64,000 nt of DNA, from contig CALEAW010000052.1 of assembly GCA_937943605.1 (NCBI GenBank), forward strand, positions 1-64,000, written 5' to 3'. Positions 42,578-50,771 of the stretch are shown piece by piece (position 1 is the stretch's first letter; every line of letters begins with the position of its first letter). Position numbers and translations under genes: made by a program. The notes below the pieces were generated by a model, which saw nothing but the letters and a program-made list of their open reading frames with translations, had not been told where the DNA came from and did no database searches. The DNA is from an uncultured Sutterella sp. Its GTDB lineage: Bacteria > Pseudomonadota > Gammaproteobacteria > Burkholderiales > Burkholderiaceae_F.

Positions 42578-43474
42578 ATGTCACATTTGCTTGCCGGGGT
42601 TGTTGGGAGTGCTGTTGGTGATGCCCTAGGCGTCCCATACGACGGTCGAAAGCGCGATACGTTCGTTTGTGAAGAGATGGTGCCTTTAGAAAAGCGCACT
42701 CTTCCCATTGGCTTTTGGTCGGACGACACGTCGATGATGCTTGCAGAACTCGATAGTTTGGGCGAGATGGGTAAATTTGACCCCGATGACGTGATGTCAC
42801 GTTTTGCGCAGTGGATTTATGAAGGTCGCTATACGCCCTTAGGAACTGCCTATGGTGTGGGACGTACAACCTCGATGGCAGTCTCGCGTTATCGCTCAGG
42901 AACCCCAGCTGACCTTTGTGGTGGTCGCGATATTTTGGATAACGGTAGTGGTGCCTTGATGCGCATACTCCCTTATGCGCTCTTAAAGGATCCTAATCGT
43001 CATAACATCATTGACGAAGCTGGATCGTTGACTCATGCCCATCAAATCAGTCGTCAGGTGTGTCGCATCTATTCATACTTTGTTGATGAGCTCCTCAAAG
43101 GCTTAAGCCCCAAAGAAGCCCTTGAACAGGTCTTGATGCACGATACCTATGACGTGCCTGAATATTACATGCAGCGCTTCCAGACGCTCCCACACATGGC
43201 CCGCGTCTCTGTCCCTAATTCTGGTTTTGCCCCTGACCTCTTACAAGGGGCTATTTGGTCACTGATTCACTCAGACAACTATGCGGATGCCGTGTTGACT
43301 GCTGTGAACTTAGGTGGCGACACCGATACGCTCGGCTCTGTCACCGGCGGACTCGCGGGCATCATCTATGGTGTCGGTGGCGCAACAGGGGTACCTACCG
43401 CCTGGTCGCATGCGTTAGCGCGCTTTGAGTACATCGTCAACTTGTGTGAAGAGAACGATGCTCTGATGCGTTAA
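42578..43474 (+). CDS. ADP-ribosylglycohydrolase family protein
   Basis: This 298-aa DraG/ARH-fold hydrolase has the two metal-binding motifs expected of the family: SDDTS at 48-52 and GGDTDT at 246-251, after the N-terminal GVVGSAVGDALGVPY. Such enzymes remove ADP-ribose from proteins or small molecules using two divalent metals. I start at the ATG at 42578, which follows GGAG at 12 bases; an in-frame ATG at 42560 has no ribosome binding site. It stands alone with its own terminator, so its substrate cannot be guessed from context. Confidence 0.87.
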   Translation: MSHLLAGVVGSAVGDALGVPYDGRKRDTFVCEEMVPLEKRTLPIGFWSDDTSMMLAELDSLGEMGKFDPDDVMSRFAQWIYEGRYTPLGTAYGVGRTTSMAVSRYRSGTPADLCGGRDILDNGSGALMRILPYALLKDPNRHNIIDEAGSLTHAHQISRQVCRIYSYFVDELLKGLSPKEALEQVLMHDTYDVPEYYMQRFQTLPHMARVSVPNSGFAPDLLQGAIWSLIHSDNYADAVLTAVNLGGDTDTLGSVTGGLAGIIYGVGGATGVPTAWSHALARFEYIVNLCEENDALMR

Positions 43475-43501
43475 CGTCGTCCAAAATTTGCCTCAAACAA
43501 C

Positions 43502-43537
43502 AAAAGCAGTACTTCGAAAGAGTGCTGCTTTTTTTTA
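43502..43537 (+). terminator. Terminator after the ADP-ribosylglycohydrolase gene
   Basis: AGCAGTACT-TCGAA-AGAGTGCTGCT forms a stem of about 11 pairs including one G-T, followed by eight T. Confidence 0.85.
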
Positions 43538-43707
43538 TTACATTCACAGTGAACGACAGGGGCGCTGACGTTCGCACTACCATAAACAAGCGTTCAAATG
43601 TTGAATGGAACGCACAAACCTTTCTTAAAACTTGATTTCTTAATAACATTAATCAAGTTTAATGCTTATAAATATCAGATAATAAGACCTAATTCTACGT
43701 AGTTAGA

Positions 43708-43875
43708 ATGGTGTCATTCAAACGCGATAATAAAGTTAATCTAGCCGAAGAATTAGGATATTCAAAAGCACGTGCCGCTTTAACAAATCACGTTGTTCGA
43801 TCGAAAAGCGCTCGAAACGACTGCCGCTCTGATCAAAAATGCCTATCAATAGATAGAACCTATGGTGATCGATAG
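43708..43875 (+). pseudogene. Possible BRO/antirepressor N-terminal remnant
   Basis: A 55-codon frame contains NKVNLAEELGYSKARAALTN, followed by HVVRSKSARND. It recalls the N-terminal BRO domain of phage antirepressors (VAEALGYSN.R.AL..H). It has no ribosome binding site and ends early. The surrounding 570 bases (43540-44110) hold no other gene and are AT-rich, consistent with decayed mobile DNA. The similarity is from memory and weak. Confidence 0.35.
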
Positions 43876-44110
43876 ACATAGACTATTAATATCAAATAAT
43901 GGTATAGGAAACGGTGAAACGAGATTGGATGACGGATAAGAGGAACCCCTATACACTAAAAAACGCCAGCGCAGCAGATGTTTGTGGTACACGAATGTGT
44001 TATTTGAATAAAGTTTGTTCTAGATCAATAGGCGTTCACAAGACATTTGCAAAAAAATCTCGGATTAATAAAATTCATACCTCTTATGATTAACCTATAC
44101 TCACGTAGTT

Positions 44111-44713
44111 ATGACCAACAAAAATCAGCCAGATAACTTCTATTCAAAACTTAGAATTCTTACTGATGAACTTAGGAAGGCAGACTTTTTCCATCCGCGT
44201 TTGCTTCAGGATCTAGCGATCCTGCTTCTTCTAAGGTTGCTTAGTCATTACAGTGGCGCTTGCCGAGTTGTACGTGCAATGAAGGATGAACATATCGCTC
44301 GCCTGATCGTCGCGATTGTGGATGAGAAAACTACGGTTGGAGTACCGCCGTTCAGCGAACCTTTTACTGAAGCTTTATCAATTAACCATGGCCAATCAGC
44401 TGACAACCGCAAGACGATTTCGCGCGAGGATTATCTAAGTCAATCGAAAGAAATTCCGATCGAAATGCGCCTGCAGAAGATTAATCGTTGTCGAATTTCT
44501 TTTGTTTTAGACGATGACTTGAAGCGCATACTCGTCGCCAAAAAACATAACAACTTCTCCAAAGAAAATGAAATCGGACACGTTCCTAATGATGAAATCA
44601 TCGAACGATTCTGTTCGAAGCCAAAGAAAACGAAGAAACTTCTGAAACAGCTTCACATGGAAAGCATTCTCGACGACGATCCAGCCGCATCAAAACCTAA
44701 CCCCTTCGACTAA
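44111..44713 (+). CDS. Unknown 200-aa protein
   Basis: I do not recognise this protein. It is soluble and basic, with a helical N-terminal part (LQDLAILLLLRLLSHYSGAC), a middle segment rich in Asp/Glu and a Lys-rich end (KPKKTKKLLKQLH) before an acidic tail. No ribosome binding site is evident, but a strong terminator follows. Its codon use (AT-rich third positions in the first half) differs from the SDR gene beside it. It may be an accessory gene brought in with the remnant upstream. Confidence 0.5.
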   Translation: MTNKNQPDNFYSKLRILTDELRKADFFHPRLLQDLAILLLLRLLSHYSGACRVVRAMKDEHIARLIVAIVDEKTTVGVPPFSEPFTEALSINHGQSADNRKTISREDYLSQSKEIPIEMRLQKINRCRISFVLDDDLKRILVAKKHNNFSKENEIGHVPNDEIIERFCSKPKKTKKLLKQLHMESILDDDPAASKPNPFD

Positions 44714-44727
44714 ACCGCAAAAATAAA

Positions 44728-44768
44728 AAAACACGCCGATCACTACTTCGTGGTCGGCGTGTTTAAAT
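44728..44768. terminator. Bidirectional terminator between convergent genes
   Basis: AAACACGCCGAtCAC...GTGgTCGGCGTGTTT is a near-perfect stem of 15 positions with a 6-base loop, flanked by A and T runs on both sides. It serves both the 200-aa gene (+) and the SDR gene (-). Confidence 0.85.
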
Positions 44769-44773
44769 TTCAA

Positions 44774-45574
44774 CTACTTATTGTCAGGCTGTTCGGCTTT
44801 AGCCTTATCCGCTAAGCGTGGCTTTTGTTTACGGTTCGCCACGATGCGATCCCACAACCAGTTGGGTGCAATACGCATCACCTTGGCCAATAACCCCATC
44901 TGCCAGGGGAGGGTCTTATAAGATGCATCCGAATCAATGGTCTTCACAGCCTGCGCTGCAAACTCATCGGGCGTTAAAACAAACGGCATCTTGTAAGGAT
45001 TGGCGCTGGTTAACGGCGTACGCACGAACCCTGGACTAATCGTCTGAACCTTGATGCCCGTCTTACGTAAACCAACACGCAAGCTTTCGTTATAGGTAAT
45101 CACTGCGGACTTGCTCGCACCATAGGCTTCAGAGCCAGGCAAGCCACGAATGCCGGAGACACTCGCAATACCGACGAGCTTACCGCGGCCGCGCTTCGTC
45201 ATAGGACCAATAAAGCCATGGAACGTATAGACCATCGCGAAGACGTTCGTCTGGTAAATCATTTCCATGACGTCTAAGTCTTCATAGAATTCGGTCTTCA
45301 TGCCGTGCGAAATACCGGCATTGGCAATGACGATATCTGCGCCACCCGAGAGCGCTTCAAACTTTTCAGCGGCAGCCAAAATCTGTTCACGCTTCGTGAC
45401 GTCAGCAGGGAGCGCATGATAGCGAGACTTGTCGCCTGGGAGCGTATCAATCAAGGCCTGAAGTTTTTCAGGATTACGTGCCACAAGGCCAAGCACGTCA
45501 CCGCGAGCGGCATACTGTCGAGCAAGCGCAGCGCCGATACCGCTAGACGCACCCGTAATGAATACGTTGGACAT
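44774..45574 (-). CDS. Short-chain dehydrogenase/reductase
   Basis: This 266-aa classical SDR has the cofactor motif TGASSGIG at 7-14, NAG at 85-87, a catalytic serine in SVSGIRG (138-140) and YGASK with Tyr151 and Lys155. PGFVRTPLT after the active site also fits the family. It should oxidise or reduce an alcohol/ketone with NAD(P)(H) in the cytoplasm. The final 40 residues (LWDRIVANRKQKPRL...) are basic and may associate with membrane. The substrate is unknown. It stands alone. Confidence 0.88.
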   Translation of the reverse strand: MSNVFITGASSGIGAALARQYAARGDVLGLVARNPEKLQALIDTLPGDKSRYHALPADVTKREQILAAAEKFEALSGGADIVIANAGISHGMKTEFYEDLDVMEMIYQTNVFAMVYTFHGFIGPMTKRGRGKLVGIASVSGIRGLPGSEAYGASKSAVITYNESLRVGLRKTGIKVQTISPGFVRTPLTSANPYKMPFVLTPDEFAAQAVKTIDSDASYKTLPWQMGLLAKVMRIAPNWLWDRIVANRKQKPRLADKAKAEQPDNK

Positions 45575-46046
45575 GGAGTGTTTCGTCCTTTGTTGTCAAT
45601 TTAATTGGCGTTAAGTGTACACCACGATTTTTGAATTTTAAAACGTTAGGCGGCTCATTTGCGTCTTTGGTAGCTTCATGTTGGATTTAAGACGGATTGA
45701 CGAAGGCTTAGCGAAACCTTTGGTGAAGGTTCACTGATATGTGAAAAGGGTTGATCAGGCTTACGGTAAATGAGGAACTAAGAGGACAGAGTAGAGCGGT
45801 AAATAGTGCCTCAGGAACACGGGCAATTTAAAATCGACTCGACCCCAAGGCGCTTTTACGTCATAATTAGAGAATGCTGTAGAAACACGACGAAACCACG
45901 ACTCTATGAGGCAAATCATCGAATTGTAAAGCGAGCTTATAAAGCCGATTCTCGTCATGATTTGGCGTGATTACCGTATGCAATGCCAAGCAAAAAATGA
46001 TGGCGAGGTCTATGATGTGCGTCGCCGAATAGAGGTTGATTGTATT

Positions 46047-46202
46047 GACTAAACCTCCTTGAGGTTACAGTCAAGGAGAGTGTTTAGTCGTTTACTTTGA
46101 GTATCGCTGTCGCCTTCAAGCGATGTTCGGCTTATGTTCTGATGAACATAATTTTCGGAGCAATCGGTCTTTGTTTTGGGGTGATCGATTGCTCTTTTTT
46201 TT
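46047..46202 (+). ncRNA. Candidate small RNA: long hairpin plus terminator
   Basis: A 16-bp two-part stem (GACTAAAC/GTTTAGTC at 46047-46054 and 46082-46089; CTCCTTGA/TCAAGGAG at 46055-46062 and 46071-46078) with a 3-base bulge is followed 70 bases later by a strong terminator at 46158-46202. No coding frame with a ribosome binding site lies between. A TATGAT box is at 46011-46016, without a good -35. The layout suggests a short untranslated transcript. The region 45600-46046 shows no gene. Confidence 0.4.
46158..46202 (+). terminator. Rho-independent terminator
   Basis: GAGCAATCG and CGATTGCTC pair perfectly across a 19-base loop, followed by eight T. Confidence 0.85.
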
Positions 46203-46250
46203 AAACGCACTTGTGACAAGGGTAGATGTTCTTGTTGGCTGGCACGCTTA

Positions 46251-46520
46251 TTACCGATCCACCAACCGAACCTCAATCTTCTTGCCTACCGCCCTGGCAT
46301 ACGCCTTCAACACGCGTATCTCTGGATAGTCTCCGCGTGCCCAGCGCTTCTCGATTTCGGCGACGTCCTCTTCAGTCAACCCCATACGCTCTGCGACATC
46401 TGCTTGTGTGAGCCCGGCACTCATTCGGGCTTCTGTAATACGCATCAAACGTTGAATCACCATTTGCGTATTACGATGAAGTGTCATCAAGGCTCGGTCG
46501 AGTTCGTCGTCTTGATGCAT
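46251..46520 (-). CDS. XRE-family helix-turn-helix regulator
   Basis: This 89-aa protein has an XRE HTH: MSAGLTQADVAERMGLTEED followed by VAEIEKRWARGDYPEIRVLK. The strand-like end (GKKIEVRLVDR) is common in HigA-type regulators. Its ATG overlaps the TetR stop as TGATG, so both regulators come from one transcript. No toxin gene is next to it. It probably acts as a transcription factor; the target is unknown. Confidence 0.82.
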   Translation of the reverse strand: MHQDDELDRALMTLHRNTQMVIQRLMRITEARMSAGLTQADVAERMGLTEEDVAEIEKRWARGDYPEIRVLKAYARAVGKKIEVRLVDR

Positions 46521-47167
46521 CAGAACATTCCCATAAAGAGGTTACCCATCGGAGGCACATCGGCGCGCTTTTCGATATAGGCCATAAAGACGTCAGTCGC
46601 TAAAGCCGCATCCTCTTCGATTTCGATCTTATTAGGTGTCTCCACCATGGCAATCGCCTTAAAGTACGCACGGTGCTTCAAAGATTCGACATAAAGTGCT
46701 GCCAAACGCTTGGCTTCTTCACCCTTAATTTCGGTGTGACGCTCTAAGATCTGCGCGACGTAGTCGTAGCTTTTCGCAACACCCCCTTCAAAGAACATCT
46801 TCGAAAGTAATGGGCATCGTGACGCTTTGCCTAAGACCAGACGACACAAAGCCGCTGCATTGGGTTCACAAAAAGCTGTCAAATACGCAAAGCCAAAGAC
46901 ATACAGTTGATCACGCAAGTTCTTGCGCGTTTCAAACTGCAGTTCTGTGGCTTCAAACATGCGCGTGATGAGCAACTCAAGCGCTGCTGCAAACAAACCT
47001 TCTTTATTTTTAAAGGTCTGATAGACCGTCGTATAAGAGCCGCCCGATTCTTTAATAATGTCGGGGATGCTGGTGTCGTCATACCCTTTTTCTGCGAAAA
47101 GGCGCATGGCGGCTTCAATAATCGCCTCACGGCGGGCATTCCCTCGGGCTTGTGTACGTCGCAACAT
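46520..47167 (-). CDS. TetR-family transcriptional regulator
   Basis: This 215-aa TetR-type repressor has the N-terminal DNA-binding region AIIEAAMRLFAEKGYDDTSI, then IIKESGGSYTTVYQTFKNKE, and a variable ligand-binding C-terminal domain (AefR-like pattern, YLTAFCEPNAAALCRLVLG). I start at the ATG at 47167 with AAGGA 11 bases upstream; the frame extends further without support. It is divergent from a small membrane protein gene and co-transcribed with the XRE gene. The palindrome at 47172-47183 is the likely autoregulatory operator. Confidence 0.85.
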   Translation of the reverse strand: MLRRTQARGNARREAIIEAAMRLFAEKGYDDTSIPDIIKESGGSYTTVYQTFKNKEGLFAAALELLITRMFEATELQFETRKNLRDQLYVFGFAYLTAFCEPNAAALCRLVLGKASRCPLLSKMFFEGGVAKSYDYVAQILERHTEIKGEEAKRLAALYVESLKHRAYFKAIAMVETPNKIEIEEDAALATDVFMAYIEKRADVPPMGNLFMGMF

Positions 47168-47171
47168 GTCA

Positions 47172-47183
47172 AAAGGTTCCTTT
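47172..47183. promoter_or_regulatory. Palindrome upstream of the TetR gene
   Basis: AAAGG-TT-CCTTT is a short perfect dyad 5 bases before the TetR ATG. It overlaps the ribosome binding site, so a bound repressor could block expression. Assignment as operator is inference. Confidence 0.35.
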
Positions 47184-47385
47184 AGATTGATGCCTGAAAT
47201 TATAGCGAACGGTGCGTCAATCCAAAACAAAAGACTACAGCCAAAGCGTTTGCCGGTAGGTAGCAACTAAGGTCTATGTATTAGCTCATGAATTAGAGGC
47301 CTATAAACGGATGCAAACCGAAATAAACGCGCTAAACTATGCGCTTTCACCTTTATCAACGCCAACAATAAGAAGGATAAAAACG

Positions 47386-47691
47386 ATGATACAAAAATTC
47401 GGCACGTTGCTTTGGCTCTCAGGCTCATTGATGGTGGCCTGGGCGCTTTCGGTTTCAGTCTCCATGATGTTTGACTGGTCAGTCCCTGAAGCGCAAGAGA
47501 CCTTCCGTCAAGGACTCTTCATTTTTGCCGCCGTGGTGGTCTTTGGCTTCATCTTTAGAGCCAAATTAAAGAAAGAAGGCGTCATTGAGCGCGCGATTAC
47601 TTATGTGGTTATTCCAGCGGCAGGTTTAGTGTTGGCGGTCTACGGTTGGTGCCAACAGTTTGCCCCGAGCGTCATTGCGTCGCTTCAGTAA
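47386..47691 (+). CDS. Small inner-membrane protein, unknown
   Basis: This 101-aa protein starts at the ATG at 47386 with AAGGA 8 bases upstream. It has three hydrophobic helices (TLLWLSGSLMVAWALSVSV, FIFAAVVVFGFIF, AITYVVIPAAGLVLAVYGW). It is divergent from the TetR gene and so may be its target. No family is recognised. It has its own terminator. Confidence 0.7.
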   Translation: MIQKFGTLLWLSGSLMVAWALSVSVSMMFDWSVPEAQETFRQGLFIFAAVVVFGFIFRAKLKKEGVIERAITYVVIPAAGLVLAVYGWCQQFAPSVIASLQ

Positions 47692-47721
47692 AGTTACGCA
47701 AACCATCGGATCAAAATCTAC

Positions 47722-47766
47722 AACGAGGTGTGACCTGTCGTTGACGTCAGGCTACCTCGTTTTTTA
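47722..47766 (+). terminator. Terminator after the small membrane protein gene
   Basis: AACGAGGT pairs with ACCTCGTT, with further CTG/CAG pairing inside, followed by TTTTTA. Confidence 0.8.
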
Positions 47767-48054
47767 TTGCCCATGTTATACGTAAGGGTTGCGACCTACC
47801 CATTTGGTAGTAGAGGCTTGTTCAGGATTAACTATTTAAGACGTTCGGGTTTTTAGTTAAACGTAATTCCTACGCGTCAAACGCGATAGCATCCCTCAAA
47901 CAGACCGAATTCTCACATTGATTGTCGTTTTTTTGATATAAAACAAAGAATCCGCCATTTTTCTCAACCTTTCGGACCTATTACTAATGTACAAACGTCA
48001 CTAATTTTGTAATATTGATACGTCTCAAGTGTTAAAGCCCTTAACCTAAAAGGT

Positions 48055-48090
48055 GATCTTCAAGTCAACAGTGATGCGCGCTTGAAGATC
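48055..48090. repeat. 10-bp inverted repeat upstream of the antidote-like gene
   Basis: GATCTTCAAG (48055-48064) and CTTGAAGATC (48081-48090) are perfect inverted copies 16 bases apart. They lie within a 400-base stretch (47767-48170) with no gene. They could form a leader hairpin or an operator for the downstream HTH protein. Confidence 0.45.
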
Positions 48091-48248
48091 GTTCTAGCGA
48101 ACTTCAGATTCTGAGCGATAACCTCAATCCGGACTTAAGCCCTAAGGTCGAACGCGGTAATAAACGTGAGATGAAAGCTGCCTTATCGATCTCTTCACGA
48201 TATTGTCGATTTTGGCGTCCGAAACCCCATGCCAAAGAAGTACACAAA

Positions 48249-48605
48249 ATGATCTCAATTGACGCTCCCAGAAAACACGTACCGAAACGCCAGCTTTCGA
48301 CCAAGAAGCGTGCGCATATGATTTCCACGGCTTGTAATTCTGGCAAGTCTGGTCGTATCGCAAGCGCCATCGGCGAAGCTTTGCGTGAACAAGGTATGAC
48401 GAAGATGTCGGGTAAAACCGGTATCGGTCGTGCAGTGCTTTACCGCTCCTTCGGTGAACAAGGGAATCCGACCCTTCAGATCTTAACTGATGCCCTCAAG
48501 GCATTGAAGCTCAAGATCCAAGTCGTTCCCATGGATACGCCGACGAATGAACTCTTCGACGAGGAAGACGACGAGTACAAGGATAACGAAGCGGAATATC
48601 GTTAA
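48249..48605 (+). CDS. Addiction-module antidote-like HTH protein (HigA/YbaQ-type), orphan
   Basis: This protein of about 118 aa has a C-terminal helix-turn-helix block (AIGEALREQGMTKMSGKTGI, then GRAVLYRSF) and NPTLQILTDALKALKLKIQV. That is the pattern of 'addiction module antidote proteins' that pair with RelE/HigB-like toxins. The N-terminal 45 residues are basic and differ from the usual antidote N terminus. The tail is very acidic. The start is uncertain: ATG at 48249, or 48171 or 48318. No toxin gene is adjacent, so it is an orphan or a fusion product. Confidence 0.6.
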   Translation: MISIDAPRKHVPKRQLSTKKRAHMISTACNSGKSGRIASAIGEALREQGMTKMSGKTGIGRAVLYRSFGEQGNPTLQILTDALKALKLKIQVVPMDTPTNELFDEEDDEYKDNEAEYR

Positions 48606-48624
48606 TCATTTTTCCTCATAAAGT

Positions 48625-48661
48625 AAAACGGTCGGGATGAACGCTCGGCCGTTTTTTTTTG
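48625..48661 (+). terminator. Terminator after the antidote-like gene
   Basis: AAACGGTCG pairs with CGGCCGTTT (one G-T), followed by nine T. Confidence 0.82.
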
Positions 48662-49300
48662 GTTAATTGACTTTGGAATCGGTTTGCTTATCGGGAAGAC
48701 TGCAACATCAACATTGAGGTAGTGTGCTGGTCTTGTCTAAATTGCGAGTGCGCCGTTGTTTCATCCTTGTGGCTCCGTGGTTAGCCATCTGACCTGTCAA
48801 GGCCGCATGTATTCAACAAACTGCAGAATACCTAGAATAAGACACGGATGCGACCCTAGATTTGGTGTGATAGCAGCAGTAAAACCAGACGCATCTGCCT
48901 GAGTTAAGAAGGTCTAAAAGGCAAAATTGAGGGCTATCGGCCAAAAATCGAGATAAAAAATGCGATTCGTCACGTAGGCGGATACAAAGAATTTGCAAAA
49001 TTCGCTAAAAATCAGCCTTCTTGTGAATGCAAAAACCCTTAAGTGAATACAAGATAAATTTGGCATGAAAAGGCCAAATATAAATACTTTAAATCCGTCA
49101 TGATGTTTGACTGCACGACCAGTTTGGTGGCTTTGGCGTTAAGTAAACCGTGACTACAGGTGTCACCTCCGAAATCTCTCACTGTCAATTAGAAGGTACG
49201 CCGAAAAGCCTCTGAGAGAGGGTGGCTAATATTCATTTGTTCCAAGTCAAAAAGACCTCACAAAAGTTTTGTAAAGCACCCCAAAAAGTCTGATCGCATC
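48662..49300. other. Non-coding gap before leuE
   Basis: No frame here has a ribosome binding site and protein-like composition. The only structure I see is a small hairpin at 49059-49078 (TTTGGC/GGCCAAA). The leuE promoter lies at the right end: TATACT near 49302 could be its -10 box, though no good -35 was found. Confidence 0.45.
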
Positions 49301-49364
49301 GTTATACTTCGTGTCCGATGTCAGGGCAAACCCGTGGGGTCAACTTGGCATTTGTGTTTTCTTG

Positions 49365-49393
49365 GCTGTACTCGCGGAGTGCGGCTTTTTTTT
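49365..49393 (+). promoter_or_regulatory. Transcription attenuator in the leuE leader
   Basis: GCTGTACTC (49365-49373) pairs with GAGTGCGGC (49377-49385) as nine consecutive pairs (two G-T) with a GCG loop, followed by eight T. This intrinsic terminator ends only 18 bases before the leuE ATG, so transcription must pass it. The ~60 leader bases upstream contain AGGGCAAACCCGTGGGG and could hold an antiterminator or ligand-sensing fold. Confidence 0.6.
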
Positions 49394-49411
49394 CAACGGA
49401 TCATCTCCATC

Positions 49412-50068
49412 ATGTTCGAAAGTTTCGGTGTACTTAACATCTGGGCTTACATTCTCGGCGCTATCGTCATTATTATGGTGCCAGGGCCCAACACGCTCTA
49501 CGTCTTAAAGACCGCCATTGTGGACGGTCGTCGTGGCGGCTTTACGGCGGCCGCCGGTGTCTTCACTGGTGACGCTGTGCTCGTTTTCTGTGCTTACCTT
49601 GGTATCGCTGCTTTGATGCAGGCGCATCCAGAGGTCTTCTTCTGGATCAAGATGGTGGGTGCAGCTTACTTGGCCTTCTTAGGCTCTAAGGCGATTTACT
49701 CGACCTTCATTGCGCCACGTAAAGAAAGCGACTCTTCTAACGAAGTTAAGGTACGTAAGTCTCAGAGTACGCTTAAGATCTACCGTAACGCTTTAGCGCT
49801 TTCGCTCACGAACCCGAAGTCGATTCTCTTTTATGTGTCTTTCTTCGTGCAGTTTATTGATCCGACCTATGACAACCCGGCCATCAGCTACTTCATCCTG
49901 GCTGTGATTCTTGAGTTCTTCAGCATGGTTTGGATGTCCACGCTGATCACGGTCGGCGCAGACCTGTTGAAGTTCGTCGGTCGTCGTCCGAGTGTTGCGA
50001 AGCTTGGCAACACCGCAGTGGGTAGTCTCTTCTTGATGTTTGCTTCTAAGCTCGCTTTAGAAGGCTAA
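49412..50068 (+). CDS. leuE: LeuE, leucine efflux protein (LysE/RhtB family)
   Basis: This 218-aa inner-membrane exporter has six hydrophobic stretches. It aligns closely with E. coli LeuE: FGVLNIWAYILGAIVIIMVP, then GPNTLYVLK, the GVFTGDAVLVF block and ALSLTNPKSILFYVSFFVQF. It exports leucine and related amino acids, driven by the proton gradient. I use the ATG at 49412, which matches the E. coli start; there is no clear ribosome binding site. An intrinsic terminator directly upstream suggests attenuation control. A terminator follows at 50092-50127. Confidence 0.9.
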   Translation: MFESFGVLNIWAYILGAIVIIMVPGPNTLYVLKTAIVDGRRGGFTAAAGVFTGDAVLVFCAYLGIAALMQAHPEVFFWIKMVGAAYLAFLGSKAIYSTFIAPRKESDSSNEVKVRKSQSTLKIYRNALALSLTNPKSILFYVSFFVQFIDPTYDNPAISYFILAVILEFFSMVWMSTLITVGADLLKFVGRRPSVAKLGNTAVGSLFLMFASKLALEG

Positions 50069-50091
50069 CCAAACACGAAGCCTAAATTCGA

Positions 50092-50127
50092 ATGAGGATG
50101 TGTTTTCGGACATGTCCTCATTTTTTT
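50092..50127 (+). terminator. Terminator after leuE
   Basis: ATGAGGA...TCCTCAT stem with inner TGT/ACA pairing, followed by seven T. Confidence 0.8.
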
Positions 50128-50289
50128 ATGCGCGCTTAGTCAGTGTATTGGCGTACGCGGCCTGATGCGATCGTCTCGTTATGCATCGACAGGTAAGTAA
50201 CTTGGTCACAACCGATGGCGGATTTTAAGGCGGTCTTTTAGGTGTGTATCGCGTAGAATGTCGAGAACCTTTTTTAATTTGATTTTGGT

Positions 50290-50586
50290 ATGAACTTCAC
50301 ACTGCCTCCGAAACGCTATCGCTTTTTGTCCGTTTTTCTTCTTTTGATGGGTGGCTGGCCTTTGCCTGTCACGCTCTATCATTTGGTGTTGATTTTTGGC
50401 TGCCTGATGCTCGCCTGGTGTGCGATAGGTTTGAAAACCCAAGGTCAACTCTTTGTAAGCGTCCTCTTTGCGATTGGTGCGGTACTTTATAACCCGATTG
50501 CGTGGGAGTTGATGCCAGTCCCAGTTTGGTTAGGGGTGGTCGGCGTCACATCCCTCATGATGCTCGTCATTGCGTTTAAAAAGTGA
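50290..50586 (+). CDS. Small membrane protein (DUF6804-like)
   Basis: This 98-aa protein has three or four hydrophobic helices and a conserved-looking GAVLYNPIAWELMPVPVWLG segment. Such a 'LYNPI...W' motif is typical of small DUF6804-type membrane proteins; the family name is from memory. The ribosome binding site is weak (TTTTGGT). A terminator follows. No partner gene is adjacent. Confidence 0.6.
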   Translation: MNFTLPPKRYRFLSVFLLLMGGWPLPVTLYHLVLIFGCLMLAWCAIGLKTQGQLFVSVLFAIGAVLYNPIAWELMPVPVWLGVVGVTSLMMLVIAFKK

Positions 50587-50621
50587 GTTGAAAGCGTTCG
50601 TTGCTAAATCACATGCATCAA

Positions 50622-50650
50622 GAAGGTCATCCGTAGGGTGGCCTTTTTCT
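50622..50650 (+). terminator. Terminator after the small membrane protein gene
   Basis: AAGGTCATCC-GTA-GGGTGGCCTT forms a 10-pair stem (two G-T), followed by TTTCT. Confidence 0.65.
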
Positions 50651-50661
50651 TTAGCGCACAA

Positions 50662-50704
50662 CAAAACACGGGTGACTATTCCTATTAGGAAATAGCCACC
50701 CGTG
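50662..50704 (-). terminator. Terminator of porin gene 1
   Basis: On the minus strand CACGGGTG...CACCCGTG with inner CTATT/AATAG pairing is followed by TTTTGTTG. It lies 68 bases after the porin stop codon. Confidence 0.75.
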
Positions 50705-50771
50705 CCCAGGAGAATCTTTCGCGAGAAAATTTTGAGACGAGGCGAAAGGAAAAATGTTCTAAGACGCTAAC

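Noticed and set aside
49321..49345. c-di-GMP riboswitch-like words (CAGGGCAAACC, GTGGGG) before leuE
   Set aside because: The rest of the GEMM consensus (GGGACGCAAAGCC and the second helix) is absent, so only an attenuator is claimed.
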